This document shows positions 49,616 through 61,074 of a DNA stretch of 61,074 nucleotides, piece by piece (positions within the stretch are counted from its first letter, which is position 1; each line of letters opens with the position of its first letter). The notes below the pieces were generated by a model. It was not told the origin of the DNA. It saw only the letters and a list, made by a program, of their open reading frames with translations, and did no database searches. Source of the stretch: Gamarada debralockiae (taxonomy: Eukaryota; Ascomycota; Leotiomycetes; Helotiales; Hyphodiscaceae); NCBI GenBank assembly GCA_002803225.1, contig NXFV01001129.1, positions 1-61,074 of the forward strand, written 5' to 3'. The position numbers and the translations under genes are program-made.

Positions 49616-50521
49616 CTTGGTGTTTTCAAAGGACCCGGGAAGGCTGGGAAAGCCGTTGGGTGATGCGGATCAATAGAAAGGAGAATTAAGATACTAGAAG
49701 GGCAGATTGGGTAGCTGCAGGTGCTACAGCTAGTAATTAGAATGGATTCTGGCGTTGAGACAGAAACCCTGAGCTGTGTGAACTCTGAGGAGCATACGCG
49801 GTCTTTGGTGAGCTTCAACTGACGTTGATCCGTCGGTGTGGCTGGGTGTGGCTGAGTTTTACTGCCTTGTTAGTGAGGCGTCACCGGCGCGGTTGAAAAT
49901 AGGGGCTCGGAAAGGGAAAAGGGGGTGGAACCCAAACTATATTCACTCACTCTGACCAATTTCAATCATTCAAGGTATTTGAACAATTGTCTTTCTTCTA
50001 TCAGTATAAATTCTCAAAAGCCCATTCAAGGAGTGAACTCAGGAGGGGGACTGAATGCTTCAGCGCATGAAGTGCGTTTGGACTTCGAATTGGCCTTGAG
50101 TTCTTGGCTGTATTTTTTCCTCCTTATATTTTCTCCCCTATTAATACCAAAGTCCGAATTGGAGACAACTTTTATTCAGAGTGTAGCTCTCTTTCAGGTA
50201 GCAATTTGCATCGTTCAGAAGACAGTTTTCATCAGAGGAGAGTTTTCACCTTTTTGATTCTTTTATTGGCTTCTCTAGACGACGGTAGTAGAGTTATCCC
50301 AAATGCAATCCAGAAGACTATCATTTCTACGAGTCGGGAACACCTAACGCTTCGTGGAGGAAGCTATCCACCATATTTCCAAATAGTGACCCTCTCAAAT
50401 TCCATGCACAAGACTATCCACCTTTGTGCTTCTCTACTCCAAATTATACATCGTGGTATGCATCAAATAATTGGATGTCTAATCCTTGACCCACGGCCCA
50501 AAACTTAGTATGTGCTCCTCA
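49616..50521. other. intergenic
   Basis: Promoter side of end3 and 3' side of the AT-hook gene. Short frames only. A CT-rich stretch lies at 50100-50160. Confidence 0.35.
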
Positions 50522-53500
50522 CTAAACATCGGTGCCAAGCTCATCGTCGTCAGGACCCTCAACATCACCAGCACTAGGAGCAGCCGCCTTCGTGCGACTC
50601 CTACCAGATGGACCAGATGCCTTGGATCCCTTTCCCCCTGCCTTTAGCTTTGGCTATTCAACTATTAGTATGAAACCCTAAGGAATGAGGAATAGCTCAA
50701 CATACCGTCACCTTAGGTTTGGTAGGTATAGCGTTCGCAGTCTTCGGCTGAGCAGGAGCCTTCTGTCGAGGAGTTGCTTTGGGTTGAAAAGTAGCTTTGG
50801 GTTTGGGCGTAACTTTCGCCTGAGGAGCTGCCTTTGACTGACTGGCAGCGTTTTTTGTAGTGGTGGCCTTCTTCTGAGGTCTTGTATGCATTTCAGAATT
50901 TGCCGGAGTATCATTTGCTGCAGGCGAAGAAGCTTCATCATTCTGGGAAGCAGCTTGCGATTGAGAAGTTGATTTGGTCTGGCTCGCAGCGTTCTTCATA
51001 TTCTTCGTATTGGAACCCTTCTTCTGTAGTCCTGTCTTTGTCTGACTTGCACCATTTATCGGGGCACCAGTAGTAGATGATGTCTCGCCGGTTTTCGGCT
51101 TCTTCGCTCGTGATCCTTCCCTCTCAAAAGATTCAGGTAACAATTCGCAAGCAGCTCGCTTTGGCGTCGGAATTTGAACTTCGACTTTGGACTTGCTAGG
51201 AGTTGGGGAATTTTCAGTCATGCTTGGTTCCGCAGTAGAAGTCTTTGCTCGCTTATTTCGAACACTCTCGGTGCTTGACTGGCTGTTTGTTCTGGCGTAT
51301 CCGGCAGCTGATCGAGTCTTCTCTTCAATGATCGGAGGAGGAGCTCCAAGTTTTTTGGACTTATCGACAGCCTTGGGAGCTTGAGCGGCTACTTCTTGGA
51401 GCAAAGCTGGACCTGCAGCCTTTGCGGCTTCAACTTTGGTACCCGATGCCTTTCTTGGTTTGCTTGGTGGATTCTGGATGGGTGTGGAGCTTTTGGTTGG
51501 AGTCTTGGGCTCCTTAGAATTGTTGACTACGTCTGAAGGATTGATCGGCTCCGCCGGAGTAGGCGTATCCAATTGAGTATCAGTTCTTCTACTTTTATGG
51601 TTGATCGTGCTCGAAGGATTGGACATATCTTCGGGTTTTGTCGCTGCACCGGTACTTCCCTTAAACGGGTTCAATTTGTTACGAATAGCTCCTGTCACAC
51701 CTCCAATGAGCTTGCCCAAGAAAGTTTGCGCAGCGTAATCAGGTTGCTCAAGGCGTGGCATCTTGGCAAGTTGCTCGTTTGAAACATTCGCACCGGCTTG
51801 CTCATCACGAGAATGCTTTCCTAGAAAATGTCCTGTTGGCGTAGAGACGGCGGTTTGGGATTGATTGGCAGCTTGCTTCTTCTTACTAACGAGCTTGATT
51901 TTCGGCGTAGGCTTGGGAGGAGACGGTGATGGAGCGTTTGCTTGGAAAATCGTGTTGTATGGCGGGATGTACTTATTCGTCGGGTCAATGTCATGCGCAG
52001 GAGTACGAGTGTTTGTTGCTGAAGTATGTGGGTCAAGGACAGGAGTTGAAGTCGATGAGTTATTTGCACTTGGAGGAGCCGGTTGAGCAGACTGAGCCAT
52101 TGTGACGCAAAAATCTAAACTGGAACTCGACGCTGAGGCAGTATTGGGGGGATTTGCAGGCTTGGCCGGTGTCATACTCGATTTACCTAGTGCGAAATGA
52201 GCATCTGAGCTCGGAGAAGGTACTGAAGCGGCCTTTGGAGGCTTTATAGGTGTGGATTGAGTCATGTTGATCATGCCTATAGGAGCTGAACTCGAGGCTA
52301 CTACTAAAACTGTCTTTGGAGGGTTTGAGGGCTTGGCCTGTGTCATGCATGAAGCAGGAGCATGATTTGAGGTTGACGTCGAGGTGGTCTTCGGAAGCTC
52401 TGAAGAATTGGCCTGGATTACATGGCTTACATCCGACTGTTCAGCTGCGGGTACAGGCATGGAACCTGAGCTCGGCGTTGTGGCCTCCTTCGGAAGGTTT
52501 GATGGGTTAGCTTGCGTCTTACCCAAAGGAGGAGCGGAACTAGAGCTCGGCGCTGAGATGACCTTGTGAGGCTCTGAAGAATTGGCCTGACTCTTTACGC
52601 TCATACCCAATTGAGCAGTTGCTGGATGAGCATCTGAACTCGATGTTGACTCTGCCGTGTTCTTTGAAAGCGATGCATGAGTTGGTGCAGATTTGTGCTT
52701 CACTGTCGTTTGAGCCTCCGAGGAATGGACAGCTGGCTTCGGAGTCGAGGGGGAAGCAGTCTTTGAAGGCTTCCCAGAATTCGCCTGCCCTTTTTGACTC
52801 ATAACCGGTTGAGCGACTGCTCCTTGATTATTCCAGCTCGAGCTCTGGCCTCTACTAATAGACGATTTTAGTGCCGCTAAACTCCTGGTCGGGTGAATGA
52901 CATCTGTGTCATGTGTGCCATGTGTGTCAAGACCAGCTGAGTATTGAACAGTCACTGCAGATTGAACACTCGGATCTGGTAGAACAGTCGCTGGAGGTTG
53001 ATTTCTCGCTGTGGTTTGAACGCTGGCTGTATGTTGAACACTGGCTGCAGATTGAACACTAAGAGCAGGAGGCTCAGCTGCCGCAAAATATGGAGTTGAG
53101 ACCGAAGAAGGCTTGGGAGGCGAGCTCGGAACCGGCTGTGCAGGTAGATCATCGCGGAACGAAGCACTATGCTTTGGCGGCGGTGTTAATGACGAGTAAT
53201 GCTTAAACGGACTACGACCAAGATTCTGAACACTTCTTGATATTGATGCAACTAGACGCGCAGGAGGTTCCTGCGTAGATTGGGTAATTAGAGCGGAACA
53301 ATCGTCGTGGTTTGCGGGCAAAGTCGACGATTGTAATGGAGTCTGGAGATCTTCGGCATTGGTAACTTTGCGGAGTCTGCTGGGTGGTGCTTTGACGATC
53401 TTGTCTGCCTTGCGCGGACGACCTCTCCTTGATTTTTTGATGAGATTGACGGTGATTCCATCTCTCTCGAGGTCCTTCTTGGTTGACTTCTTCGTCGTAG

Positions 53501-54738
53501 ACTTCTCCTGCGGCGGTTTTGAAGTCTTCGGAGTGGTAGCTGGATGAGGTTGGATATGCTCGCCGGCAAGTGTAGCAACAGGGGCTGGATCGTCAGGAAC
53601 TTCCATCGCTGTCCCAAGACTTGAACCTTCCAGAACCTCTTCGATGACCAAAACATCTCGTGGCAAGTACCCAAGAAAATCCTCTCCGAAGTTAAGCTCC
53701 TTAAAGGTCGTTTCCACACCAATGTAAAGATCAAGCCGATCCATAATCGACGATAAGACAGCGAACGTGGGAATATGGTTGACCTCATCGGAGTCCTGCT
53801 CCGTGACTTCAGGGAATTCTTCTCTGAATCTGAAGTTGCTCATGTAGTTCTTGGTGATAGCAACATCTTCTCGCGAGACTGAGGTTTTTGGTGTCAGTAT
53901 TTACTCAACCAATGAAGCCAAAAAGTACTTACTCAACCACGTCGCCGACATTCTCATCTCTTCCTCAAAAATCTTACGCCATTCATCCCCGTTAACACTC
54001 CAATCACCACTATCCATCAACGCCATCTGACGCTCCTCTGTCCTAGTCACGCGTGCATCCTCCGCCTCTCGAATCTTAATCTCATCAACACACAAATTCA
54101 AGAAATCCTCAAGCTCTTTTTCTTCAAGACCGAGGAACAACACCGCGTCATAGAACATCATTTGATAGGTGAGTTCGCGCATGAGAATTAGGCGCATGCC
54201 GTTACAGAGATCGGACCAGTACTTTTGTAGGGTGAAGACCTGGGATTTTGGTTAGTAAGAAACTGGGGAAAGGAGGGAAGGGACTTACGGGTGGGAACCA
54301 TCTTTCTTGTGTTTGATTCTCATCCTCGTCATTCCAGCTCCCAGCGAAAAGATCATACTCGCCCGGCTCATCAGTAGCAACCCAAGTGCCATCCGGCGAG
54401 TGGATCAATCCCTTTTCTGGCTCCATGATAGGCACTGTTCGGCTGTCTCTGAAGACTATCGCAGGTCTGTCAAATCTCTCCTCGCTTACTCCTTGCTCGT
54501 CCTCTTGACTTGCTCTTTCTCCTTCTTCTTCCTCGCTCAAATTCTCCTCCTCCTCTTGATCAATCAAACTCGGATAATCCGGCGGCAGCTCGTCCCACCT
54601 CAAAGTCGGGAAAACAGCCGGTCGTAAATTCGGATTGAACGCAACGGTAGGAACGACGAATGCAGGATTTGGAGGAAGTTCTTCTATGTTGTCTTCGCGA
54701 TAGCGATCTGGTCGACGGACGTTGGTTCTTAGTCGCAT
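50522..54738 (-). CDS. large disordered AT-hook protein of unknown function
   Basis: Rebuilt as four exons: 54738-54289, 54239-53933, 53878-50706 and 50653-50522 (introns 49, 54 and 52 bp; all phases agree), about 1353 residues. The N-terminal 300 residues are the only ordered-looking part: LRWDELPPDYPSLIDQEEEE, VFTLQKYWSDLCNGMRLILM, MMFYDAVLFLGLEEKELEDF, WRKIFEEEMRMSATWL and FREEFPEVTEQDSDEVNHIP. An AT-hook (KKSRRGRPRKADK) suggests DNA binding. The rest is low-complexity Ser/Thr/Pro/Ala/Lys with recurrent units such as QANSSELPKTTSTSTS, QAKPSNPPKT and, at the end, KVTPKPKATFQPKAT. It ends in an acidic tail (GDVEGPDDDELGTDV). A chromatin role is inferred from the hook alone. Confidence 0.75.
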
Positions 54739-55510
54739 TGTTGCGGTTCGTTGCCTATTGTCTCACGTATTGTTGCATGCGTATTGTGAAAAGTGACTTA
54801 GTCTCGAAGATGAAGTTGCATATTTTGTTGCGGATTTTGAAAGGGAGGGTAACGGGTGCGATCTGTTGCAATTCGAAAGAGCAAATAGGTTTCAGTTGCT
54901 CTGCAAGGAGTTCAGAGGTTGTTGATAGGGTCGTTGTGGTGTCCCCATTGAGGAGGCAGATCGTGAGGCGCGTGAAGATTGAATATACTTATCTGCCCAC
55001 GCGAGTAAACATGGGACGAGGGGCTAGGCGAAAGCTCAAGGCGGTCATATTAACCTCCGAGTGTGAAGCTTGAGGAGTGAGTCCTGGGGAAGTGTCAGTG
55101 GTCCCAATGCCAGTTCTCTTAATCGTTCAAACTGTTTGAACGATTCAAGTATTCTCGCAATTGCCAGTGCTCTCAATCGATTCAGGTAATCTAACAGCCT
55201 AGGGCCCAAGTAATCTCCACATAAATTGACAGGGTCGAATTTCGATAAGTGTCACTGGGAAGCTCGTCACAAGGAAGTAATAGGAACTTGGCAAATATGC
55301 ATTGTACACTCGATATATGCTGTATTCGCGACTGGTAAAAGCCAGCTCTCTCAGAAGAACTCCAGGGGTCACATTGCCTACCAGGCCCTTCTCATGGGGT
55401 ATTCAGAAAACGCCAGCTCATCCACGAGCAAATGCCAATTCCCTCCTCCAACGCCCCAGGTTCTTCCCAATGCAAAATACCGTCCCATCGTACAGACCAG
55501 CCTCGCTATA
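54739..55510. other. intergenic holding a perfect hairpin
   Basis: Between the AT-hook gene (starts 54738) and the 3' end of the phosphatase-like gene. Contains the palindrome at 55121-55145 and, 25 bases on, CTCTCAATCGATTCAGG. No gene supported. Confidence 0.4.
55121..55145. repeat. perfect 12-bp inverted repeat of the GAATCGTTCA family
   Basis: AATCGTTCAAAC (55121-55132), one T, then GTTTGAACGATT (55134-55145) are exact reverse complements. The flanks CTTAATCG..CGATTCAAG extend the match to the hairpins at 36.9-37.6 kb. Confidence 0.85.
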
Positions 55511-56590
55511 TTAATTCATGGCGGTCATGGTATGATTGCTGTTGTCCCTAAAGGGAGCAAATACACGGCGGCCATCAAATCTCGCCTCATCGTCAGCCTG
55601 ATCCAATTCCATACCCATATCATCATCCATATCATCTCTGCTTCGCTTCACCGGAGCCGGGGGTGCTTGAGATTTCATCTGTCTTCTGGCTCGTGAAGTC
55701 ATCTTCTCGGCTTCGACCATCTGTTGGAAGCTCAACAGTAGATTCTTCAGGCCGTCATCGAATGCAACACAGAATCGCTGAGCCTGGATATATTGGATGG
55801 CGCCGACCAGGTCAAGATCAAACATTGCCATGAGATATGCTGCAACAACAGTCGCGGATCGCTCGTTGCCCGACTCGCAAAAGACGAGAACTTTGCCCCA
55901 TACAGTTTCTTCCGGACTGGAGGTGTGGCGTTGTTGGTATTGTGAGACCAGATGTTCATTGATGGTAACAACGGCGTCTCGAAGGCGATGGGTGAGGTGC
56001 TGGATATCGGTAACGTCAACGTGCTTAGCCTCGATTCCAAGCTGCTTTGCAACCTTCTCTCCGCTCAGGAAATTGGCCGTGGCTGACTTTGAATCTCTGA
56101 TCAAAAGCAACATTGTAATGCCCGCCTGCTTCAGGAACTCAATGTTCTTTGTCGCAACGGATGGTCCAAGGTAGATAAAAGAGAGAATTTGCTGCGCTTG
56201 ACGCCGCCATTCGTACTTCCAGTCTGTGATTCGCGGAGTATAGTAGCCATTTGTTATGATCTTAAGAACTTCGTGGTTCGACTCGTCACCGATGAACTCA
56301 TCGGTATGGGGGAGGGGGATTGGATGGTCTTCCGGGGTGGGCGGGATGTGTATGTGAGGTGGGGAAGGAGCCTAAGAAGATTAGCAGACATTCCATACTT
56401 TTAAAGTCTGGTTTGAACTTACGCGCCAGAAGTATTCGCCAGCGGGAATGGCTCCAGTTGTTTGCGATGCTGTCACCATAGTGGCTTCAGGACGAGTGGG
56501 AAGGTCGAGGTGGCTGGGAGACGGGAAGCCGGGTTGGGGATGTGCGCAGAAATCTAGTGGCACTCTCTTTGTATCCATGTCGTTTGACAT
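55511..56590 (-). CDS. dual-specificity-phosphatase-like protein with FC-x5-R signature
   Basis: Two exons, 56590-56423 and 56371-55511 (51-bp intron), 342 residues. The phosphatase-like domain begins AQQILSFIYLGPSVATKNIE and continues FLKQAGITMLLLIRDS; the active-site loop is VLVFCESGNERSATVVAAYL with Cys at about 221 and Arg at about 227. The Cys and Arg of C-x5-R are kept, but the usual preceding His is Phe, so it may be active with altered kinetics or act as a phospho-binding pseudophosphatase. The C-terminus is basic then acidic (APPAPVKRSRDDMDDDMGME), a likely nuclear signal. The start ATG at 56590 (MSNDMDTKRVPLD) is preferred over the longer in-frame ATG at 56800. Confidence 0.82.
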
Positions 56591-57839
56591 GTCTCTTTCC
56601 GTAGTTTGTGAAGGATTGTCGCAGGTTGAAGAAGATGTGGAAGGGAAAGGTTGAATCGCTGAGAAGTCGTGAGAGATTCGTTCTAAAATAAACCGCATTG
56701 ATGAATTCACCAGTCCTGGAATAGTGAAGGCTTCCCAGGTCCGCCAGGAGCCGCACGTTAAATACAATTTGTCAAAATAAATGAGGGAATAAGAAGACAT
56801 CTAGGACTTACTCGACCTTCAAGTCGATACCGGTACCGAATTCGCGACGTCAGATCTGGTGGATTTAGGCAGGATGCTGACTATGCAAGGGTTTTCTGTC
56901 GCCAGTGGGTACAATAATTCGTGGGACACAGGTACATAATAAGCGAAAATCACATCAAAACTCACTGGATTCATAAATTAATAACAAATCGATCTTCAAA
57001 TCAATTTATCTATTTTATAAGATTTATAATAGGAAGAGTATTGAATGTTATTTTTTATTTTCATAATTTGGATATCAATATTTAATAAAAAGCTATAAAT
57101 AGCTAAATTAAAAAGAAGGTAAATAAATGTTCGTGAATTTTGGTGCGAAATACTAATACCTGTTTTGATACTTAGTTAACTCTATAGCAGCACATGAAAT
57201 TCAAATATTTTAAAGGCTACAAATTGATTTAATTGCTTGATAATTCATATTTCGAGTTTGAAGTACTATTCTAATATAAAATACTAAAGTATTATAGTGT
57301 TAAAAAGGCTGACTTTTGGTGGTAAAATCGGACAAAATAAGTACCGCTGCACCCCTACTCTTCCACTTGGACAAAAAAATAGACCTAGAGCTCTTTGATA
57401 CTAATTAAGATGACTTTAGTCTTTTAAGTAAGCATAAGCCGTTTGAGGTCATAACCAGGGTTTCCTTTAACTTATAATAAAGCTATTATAGATATAGTTA
57501 AAACTATGAACATAATTATTAATGAGGTACCAATATAACTGAGACAAATAAAGGACCGAATAGTAAATATATCCTATTAGGAGGAACTGAAAGCAATTCT
57601 AAAACTTGGTTCATATTAATAATTTTTCACCGTACCAAAAAAATAGCTATATGCCTGTACTCTGAACTCGATACACCTAGTCCTTATTGTACTTAAAGCC
57701 GCATATCCCGAGCCTGACGTTATCTAAGAAGGGGATACACCAACCTTTCTCTCCATAGCCCTATCCCTAAATCCCATCCTTTTTATAACCTATAATCCAA
57801 CCTGCCTTCTATACCAAGCCTCACAACCTCACTATCCAT
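56591..57839. other. AT-rich gene-free region
   Basis: Bases 56930 to about 57780 are strongly A+T-rich with frequent TA steps and no surviving frame, resembling the island at 42.3-42.7 kb. Likely an old RIP-degraded repeat, though no element can be named. Confidence 0.5.
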
Positions 57840-59793
57840 TTAAGAAAGCAGATTACAGTTCCCATACTGCCGCAACATCTGTCCAACCACAACCCATCCA
57901 CCAATGGCAAAAGCGGAATAGGAAAGCCTGAGGGCGAGGTCATAGTAAAGCTTAGTACATGTGCCTAGCCTTTCCTTCCGCCTCCTTTGGTTTCTCACCG
58001 CGGAACCATTGGCCTCGACAGCAATAGGGAAAGAGCCACCGAAAAAGACTCCAAAAACCAGCCAACCCGTCATCCACACCCGTTGTGCATGCGTGCTGTG
58101 CCCAGTGTGGTAGTGTGTCAAGCCCGCGATAACGGCGAAAGGAATAGGCATCATGACAAAAATTATGAAGTAAAGGCTAAGAAGGATTTTCTTCTGGCTC
58201 CAGGCTCTTGATCCGTCCGTCTGAAAGGGGATGGCAGCAGGAATGAATACTTCAACCCCGTCGCCATGTCTACGCATTATGCCGTCTGTATCGTAACCGG
58301 AAGGTTTAGCTCCGATCCGGTAGATAGTCTCAGCAGCTGTAGTGCCTGTATTTTGCTCAGTGATCTCAGTAGATTCGATTATCTTCTCTACTTGTTGGTG
58401 GCTCGGTTCAAGAGCAACTGCGCTAGGCTCCATATCAGTGGCCTCAGCGTTGGACGTGGTCGCCGGGACCGAGTTTGCAGTATCCGAACTCCGAACAGCT
58501 CGTAGCAGAAAGCTCTCACCAATTTTCTCGAACTCGTAGACTTTGTCATCCACGCTTTGGTCTTGTACGAGAGTGCCCACGACTTTGTCATCCACGTTTC
58601 GGAAGAGGATTGCTGCGAGGGTGTCCAAGGCCCGATTGAAACCATATCCGCGTTTTTCAACTTCTTTCATCTTTAATTTTTGGCCTTGTACGAGAGTGCC
58701 CACGAACCCATCAAAAACACATCCACGATCTTCAGCTTCTCTCATCTCCAATGATTGTACTAAGTACAACGCCGAGAAATCGGGAGTCAATATATTACCG
58801 ATAAGGTTGACGATAGACATGATGATATATGGAAGCACCGAGAGGCCAAATGCGGCGTAACCGTACTGATCCAGCTGGGTGCCTCTGCTTTCATATAGAG
58901 TTGCTGATGCGAAGCAGATCTGGACAATAGATACAATGGCTTGTATCACACCTTGTGAGTATGATATTATGACATCGTCTCCACCTGGCTCAATACAGGC
59001 GTTTGATGGCAAGACTGCAAGAGTGTAACCTAATTCTTCGGGCATTCGTTGGACGCCGTGAACTGTTCGGCCTGGTTGTCGAAGTGGATTCCCCAAGCCT
59101 TCTTGGAAGCTTTCAGGAATTATAACTCGCCATGAAGCATCAGTGCTATAATCGTTCAGATTAAGCTCTAAAATGGTCAACCAGTCTTACTATGAATGAT
59201 TCAACCCATTTTCAAGAGCTGAGTGGTCCTTTTCGAGCATGGTGGCTGTGCCGTCGGGCGCAACTTCGTTAGAAGATATGACTTTTACGCCTCTAATTGG
59301 ATGTTTATCCAGGACAGGATTTGGTACCCAGTGTCTTGACCGTACAACAACACAGAGGGCACCCGCACGCACAGCCTTGTACAAGCTACTCAAAGTTAGT
59401 GTAAAATATTTCCAACGATTTGAGCAGCTGGAATGGAAGCGATCCTCCTTCTGAACATCAGAGGGATAAGTTGCAAGCCTATCCGACAAATAGAGAGAAA
59501 AAAGGAGGGATTGCATACTCATTTTTACGAGTAATACCAGCATGACGGCAAATTGCTTCAATGCCTCTAAGAAGCCCAGAATATGGGTAAATTAGAGCAG
59601 CAAGAATGTTTTCCGCAGTCTCCTGAATCTGCTCTCCTGGTGCAGACTTGATTGTCACGGCATGGGCCACGTAATTTACCGCATAGAACAGCAAGATGTC
59701 GGTCCATTTTGCTGGAGTACACAGCAGATTTGGGTCGCCGTGGTTCGTGGTCCCTTCCGGAACGGTGACGGTGATATTGATTGTCGGAGCCAT
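57840..59793 (-). pseudogene. multi-TM fungal membrane protein gene with double in-frame stop
   Basis: Exon 1 (59793-59519) reads MAPTINITVTVPEGTTNHGD, then LLCTPAKWTDILLFYAVNYV. After a 40-bp intron (59518-59479) the frame runs ATYPSDVQKEDRFHSSCSNR, LYKAVRAGALCVVVRSRHWV and ENGLNHS to TAG TAA (59192-59187), then on in the same frame: DWLTILELNLNDYSTDASWR and at least five hydrophobic segments (for example GVIQAIVSIVQICFASATLY, KILLSLYFIIFVMMPIPFAV, WLVFGVFFGGSFPIAV) to TAA at 57840. The two adjacent stops are the only interruption in about 638 codons and no spliceable intron removes them: GTAAGA..TTTTAG there is only 23 nt and rejoins out of frame. A short internal repeat (VGTLVQGQ/VGTLVQDQ) is present. 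Function of this fungal family is unknown to me. Confidence 0.65.
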
Positions 59794-61049
59794 GAGGCGC
59801 GGAAAGTAGAACGCGAAAGTGGTGGGTATCGAGGGTTATGCGACGCAAATACACTACCAAGAGTAGGTCGACGGCGACTTAAATGCTATTCGAAGTTAGG
59901 CACGGGTAGTTTAGAACAAGGCTGGGTTGCATGAGGTCGGTGTTCAGCTTCACTGCTTCAGCCACAGCCAGAGCATATGAACGATTATTGGATCGATGAC
60001 TTGATATTTCGAAAGCGCTATTGTTCCACAGCTGCCTTGCGCAGCACCAAACCTGCCACCTTTATAGCACAAAGATCCAATCAGCTCAAACTATGAGGCC
60101 TACATGGCAAGTCCAAAGCGCCAATTACATGAAATTCATGTGCTGACTGCCCCAGGTCCACCCAGTTGCGGGCTGCGAAATGTGGTGAGCTGTAACCGCC
60201 ACTATTCAGAGGATGTGAATTTCTAGTGGTATCCACTAAACTCAGCAGTTTATTGATTGAGTGGGTTTGGGCGTACTATTCGACATCGCTGCAAATACCC
60301 CGATTTGGGAACACCACCAAAAAAAGTGTAACTTTGTAAACCCCAAGGAAAATCCTACAACGCACTTTTCGAAATTGTTATATGTGAACTTGTAAAATTA
60401 GAGCTATTCAAACTGTTAATATAGCCGCTAGTGTGACGGCGCTAATGCTAGATATTGAGCCCTGGCTCAACAAATACTGTGATGACCCTGAAGGTATTGA
60501 TGCCTGAGATCTAAGGTAGGGTAGTCAAGATTTTCCTGAGATCACGTGTGACGGCCTTTACGGATTGTAAGAACCTCGCTTAGATCACGTGTATCGCTAT
60601 GGGCTTAGCTATATCTTCTCTTTCTCTGACCTGTACCTTCTCTTCTTTCTTCTTTAGTTTAGAATCCTCGTTTATATGATGCGGTAGTACGAGAATTGAA
60701 GCTATTTGACTGAGGTTGTCCTGCCTTCGTGACTAGGTTGCTTTGCGGGAGTATATATATTTAAGCGTTTTCTCTAACTTTACCTTCCTATACCTATAGT
60801 ATATAGTCCTATAAGTTGTATTATAGTTTGCGAATTTATTAAAGTCTGGGTTCGGGTTTGTTGCAAAATCTCATTAACCTCAAATACTTTGTATTTAGGG
60901 AGCTAGGGGGCTATGTTTCCTATGGGGGATTAGTAGAGCAACTTTTTCTACGCATTTTAAACTACTTATGAAGGCAAAAGAGTTAGTAGTTGAATTTTAT
61001 TAAATTGTTTCTAATTAATTATGTCGAAAAAAAAGGGTGTGCAGAATCG
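59794..61049. other. intergenic, increasingly AT-rich to the window end
   Basis: No supported gene. GATCACGTGT occurs twice about 50 bp apart (near 60541 and 60595), each with a CACGTG E-box. From about 60730 the sequence is AT-rich with TATATA steps. Confidence 0.4.
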
Positions 61050-61074
61050 CCCCCCCCCCCCCCCCCCCCCCCCC
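61050..61074. repeat. homopolymer run of 25 C at the window end
   Basis: The last 25 bases are all C. No comparable run occurs elsewhere. It may be a real homopolymer, but at an end it looks like a sequencing or assembly artefact such as a contig edge. Confidence 0.9.

Noticed and set aside
59165..59189. 23-nt intron (GTAAGA..TTTTAG) over the TAG TAA in the multi-TM gene
   Set aside because: Too short for a spliceosomal intron, and joining its ends creates another stop.

Overview
The window comes from a nuclear chromosome of a filamentous ascomycete (Pezizomycotina). Genes carry many short GT..AG introns of about 40-110 bp with CTAAC/CTGAC-like branch sites, and the families present are typical fungal ones: a HET-NB-ARC-TPR receptor, 2EXR proteins, a Zn2Cys6 factor, an AreB/ASD-4 GATA factor and a TOK1 K+ channel. 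Leotiomycetes is my best guess at class, from the mix of families only. There is no operon logic: genes sit on both strands and several pairs are divergent with about 260-320 bp between them.

Layout. 1-5.4 kb is accessory: a HET-domain NLR gene with two in-frame stops (cut by the window edge), an acidic coiled-coil-like protein and a decayed 2EXR gene. 7.1-32.3 kb is a conserved block: areB-like GATA factor, TOK1 channel, KRR1 (ribosome biogenesis), a HIT-family hydrolase, a zinc-binding membrane protein with a decayed tandem copy, CTF18 (cohesion clamp loader) divergent from a Zn2Cys6 factor, a RING-H2 E3 ligase, FIS1 (mitochondrial fission) divergent from SPC24 (kinetochore), an unknown membrane protein and a TatD-like metal hydrolase. 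32.3-38.8 kb is gene-poor and repeat-rich: a 65-bp degenerate array, five tandem promoter-like units ahead of a broken Myb/SANT-like gene, a 109-bp direct repeat and an approximately 76-bp array in which each unit carries an imperfect hairpin. 38.8-41.7 kb is an LSH/HELLS-type SNF2 remodeller. 41.7-48.2 kb is accessory again: an AT-rich island, an intact 2EXR gene, minisatellites and two broken small-protein genes. 48.3-56.6 kb holds END3 (endocytosis), a large disordered AT-hook protein and a dual-specificity-phosphatase-like protein. 56.6-61.1 kb is AT-rich, carries a multi-TM protein gene with a double in-frame stop, and ends in a run of 25 C.

Gene models were rebuilt by hand: splice sites were accepted where reading phase and family conservation agreed. 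This recovered full models for TOK1, CTF18, FIS1, SPC24, END3, the phosphatase-like gene and the large AT-hook gene.

Main points for a second look: (1) a hairpin motif with the core GAATCGYT..AACGATTC shared by three separate intergenic loci (33.9-34.2, 36.9-37.6 and 55.1 kb); (2) the five reiterated TATA-plus-CT-leader units at 34.4-35.1 kb; (3) nonsense codons restricted to accessory genes and mostly explicable as C-to-T changes, which would fit RIP-like mutation; (4) an areB N-terminal reading frame with no ATG.
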